Shown piece after piece: positions 62,676-64,000 of a DNA stretch of 64,000 bases; the first letter of the stretch is position 1, and the number at the start of each line of letters is the position of its first letter. The notes under the pieces are model-generated. The model did no database searches, was not told the DNA's origin, and was given only the letters and a program-made list of their open reading frames with translations. The stretch is from Streptomyces fagopyri (GTDB lineage Bacteria > Actinomycetota > Actinomycetes > Streptomycetales > Streptomycetaceae). Location: contig NZ_CP045643.1 of assembly GCF_009498275.1 (NCBI RefSeq), positions 7,564,001 through 7,628,000 on the forward strand, in the 5' to 3' direction. The translations under genes were made by a program, and so were the position numbers.

Positions 62676-63991
62676 AGGAGTTCCTTTCCGCGGGTCTCGG
62701 GGAGACCGATCAGCGCCAGGGCGGCGAGCGCGTAGCCGATCGCGCCGAAGACGAGGGCGCCGCCCACGCCCCAGCTGTCGGCCAGGAAGCCCACCAGGGT
62801 GGGGAAGACGGCGCCCACGGCACGGCCGGTGTTGTACGTGAAGCCCTGTCCGGTGCCGCGCACCGCCGACGGGTACAGCTCGCTGAGGAACGAGCCGAAG
62901 CCGCTGAAGATCGCCGACATGCAGAAGCCGAGCGGGAAACCGAGCACGAGGAGAAGCGTGTCGGCGCCGCTCGGGAGGTTGGCGTAGGTGAGGACGCAGA
63001 CCGCGGAGAGGATCGCGAAGAGCAGGATGTTCCGCTTGCGGCCCAGCCTGTCGGTGAGGTACCCGCCGGTGAGGTAGCCGGTGAAGGCCCCGGAGATCAG
63101 GAACGTGAGGTAGCCGCCGGTGCCGACGACGGACAGACCCCGCTCCGTCTTCAGGTACGTGGGCACCCAGGTGGCCAGCGTGTAGTAGCCGCCCTGGACT
63201 CCGGTGGAGAGGAGGACCGCGAAGAACGTGGTGCGCAGCAGGCCGGGGTCCTCGGCCGTGGCGGGCCTGAAGATCGCCGTGAACGAGCCCTTGTCCGCGC
63301 TCCTCTCGCGCTCGGCGGCGGCCCCGGGGGCGTCCTGCACCCGGCGGCGCACCCAGACGACCAGCAGCGCGGGCAGCGCGCCGGTCCAGAACATCACGCG
63401 CCACGCGAGGTCGTCGCCGAGGAACTGGAAGACGAGGGTGTAGACGAGCACCGCGAGGCCCCAGCCGACGGCCCAGGAGCTCTGGATCGCGCCGAGCGTG
63501 CGGCCCCGGTGCCTCGGGCTCGCGTACTCGGCGACCAGGATCGCGCCGACCGCCCACTCGCCGCCGAACCCGAGGCCCTGGAGGGCGCGGAAGACCAGCA
63601 GCGTCTCGTAGTCGGGCGCGAATCCGCAGGCCACGGTGAACACCGCGTACGTGATCACGGTGATCATGAGTGCCTTGACGCGTCCGATCCGGTCCGCGAC
63701 CACCCCGGCGATCGCGCCGCCGACCGCCGAGACGACCAGGGTGACGGTGGTGAACAGACCGGTCTGGCCGCTGTCCAGCTCGAAGTACGCCGCCAGCGCG
63801 ACCATGCTCAGCGGCAGGGTGAAGTAGTCGTAGGAGTCGAGGGCGTAGCCGCCGAACGCGCCGGCGAAAGCCCGGCGGCCCCGCGGGCCGAGGGCGCGCA
63901 ACCAGCCGAACGCGCCGTCCTGTGAACCGGGCTGACCCGCGCCCGGGCCGGTGCCGGCGGTCAGGGCCTGGGAGGGAGGGGTCGTGCTCAT
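62672..63991 (-). CDS. MFS transporter of the 5-oxoproline operon
   Basis: 439 residues, 12 TM, of the sugar/aromatic-acid MFS type. [13 protein letters not shown] and [13 protein letters not shown] are the two A-type motifs. It is the first gene of the operon in this window, in the place of ycsG in Bacillus, and probably brings in 5-oxoproline or a related organic acid. GAGG at the window edge stands 5 bp before the ATG at 63991. Its promoter lies beyond the window. Confidence 0.88.
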   Translation of the reverse strand: MSTTPPSQALTAGTGPGAGQPGSQDGAFGWLRALGPRGRRAFAGAFGGYALDSYDYFTLPLSMVALAAYFELDSGQTGLFTTVTLVVSAVGGAIAGVVADRIGRVKALMITVITYAVFTVACGFAPDYETLLVFRALQGLGFGGEWAVGAILVAEYASPRHRGRTLGAIQSSWAVGWGLAVLVYTLVFQFLGDDLAWRVMFWTGALPALLVVWVRRRVQDAPGAAAERERSADKGSFTAIFRPATAEDPGLLRTTFFAVLLSTGVQGGYYTLATWVPTYLKTERGLSVVGTGGYLTFLISGAFTGYLTGGYLTDRLGRKRNILLFAILSAVCVLTYANLPSGADTLLLVLGFPLGFCMSAIFSGFGSFLSELYPSAVRGTGQGFTYNTGRAVGAVFPTLVGFLADSWGVGGALVFGAIGYALAALALIGLPETRGKELL

Positions 63992-64000
63992 GGGCACCTC

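Overview
The window is chromosomal DNA of a Streptomyces species. The base composition is very GC-rich, with almost every wobble position G or C. Many starts are GTG, and operon genes often overlap by ATGA or GTGA. The gene content is also typical of the genus: RbpA, SmeA/SffA, a DasR-type chitinase promoter, an SCO1431-family peptide and F420-type oxidoreductases. From memory, the gene order matches the S. coelicolor chromosome from about SCO1461 down to SCO1407. I see no tRNA, rRNA, CRISPR array, insertion sequence or prophage.

Layout. 1-2.7 kb: the end of a GuaB1-type enzyme, then an APC permease with an Lrp-type regulator. 2.9-9.3 kb: a GntR/UTRA regulator diverges from a tightly coupled ABC importer (binding protein, two permeases, ATPase), followed by an unusual HAD phosphatase-EEP phosphodiesterase fusion and an unusually clear intrinsic terminator. 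9.4-12.4 kb: a 69-bp tandem repeat tract, then a davA-davB pair (5-aminovaleramidase and lysine 2-monooxygenase). 12.4-20.5 kb: LLM oxidoreductase, DUF5995 protein, uracil/xanthine permease, secreted alginate-lyase-like protein, thioesterase, and an MFS permease divergent from an ROK repressor. 20.7-26.2 kb: an orphan chitinase-type promoter, then an FMN riboswitch controlling ribE, a RibM/PnuC-like transporter, ribBA and ribH, followed by hisE, hisG and a PH-domain membrane protein. 26.4-28.8 kb: two overlapping CNNM/CBS membrane proteins.

29-38 kb: an EccA/CbxX-type AAA ATPase, a uridine-kinase-like P-loop protein, a Tat-exported C39-like peptidase, a secreted M1 metallopeptidase, a 48-residue membrane peptide, a TetR regulator and a secreted GH18 chitinase with DasR-like sites in its promoter. 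38-46 kb: small conserved proteins, a DUF7064/7065-like protein with a phosphotransferase, an Lrp regulator, an amidohydrolase, polyprenol-phosphate mannose synthase and FxsA. 46-54 kb: rbpA with an exact sigma-R promoter, an Atg22-like MFS protein, YczE and GlpQ-type genes, a MocR (YczR-type) regulator, the smeA-sffA sporulation operon and an ankyrin protein. 54-64 kb: a HEAT-repeat protein, two glycosyltransferases coupled to an SGNH hydrolase, and a 5-oxoproline operon (MFS, YcsI-like, pxpA, pxpB, pxpC).

The strongest novelty candidates are four. First, the HAD-EEP fusion in its own regulated ABC operon. Second, the SffA-like ATPase whose Walker A lysine is replaced by leucine. Third, the orphan chitinase promoter, which looks like the remnant of a lost chitinase gene. 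Fourth, in-frame low-complexity repeat tracts in three unrelated genes (ROK, SGNH, YcsI-like).
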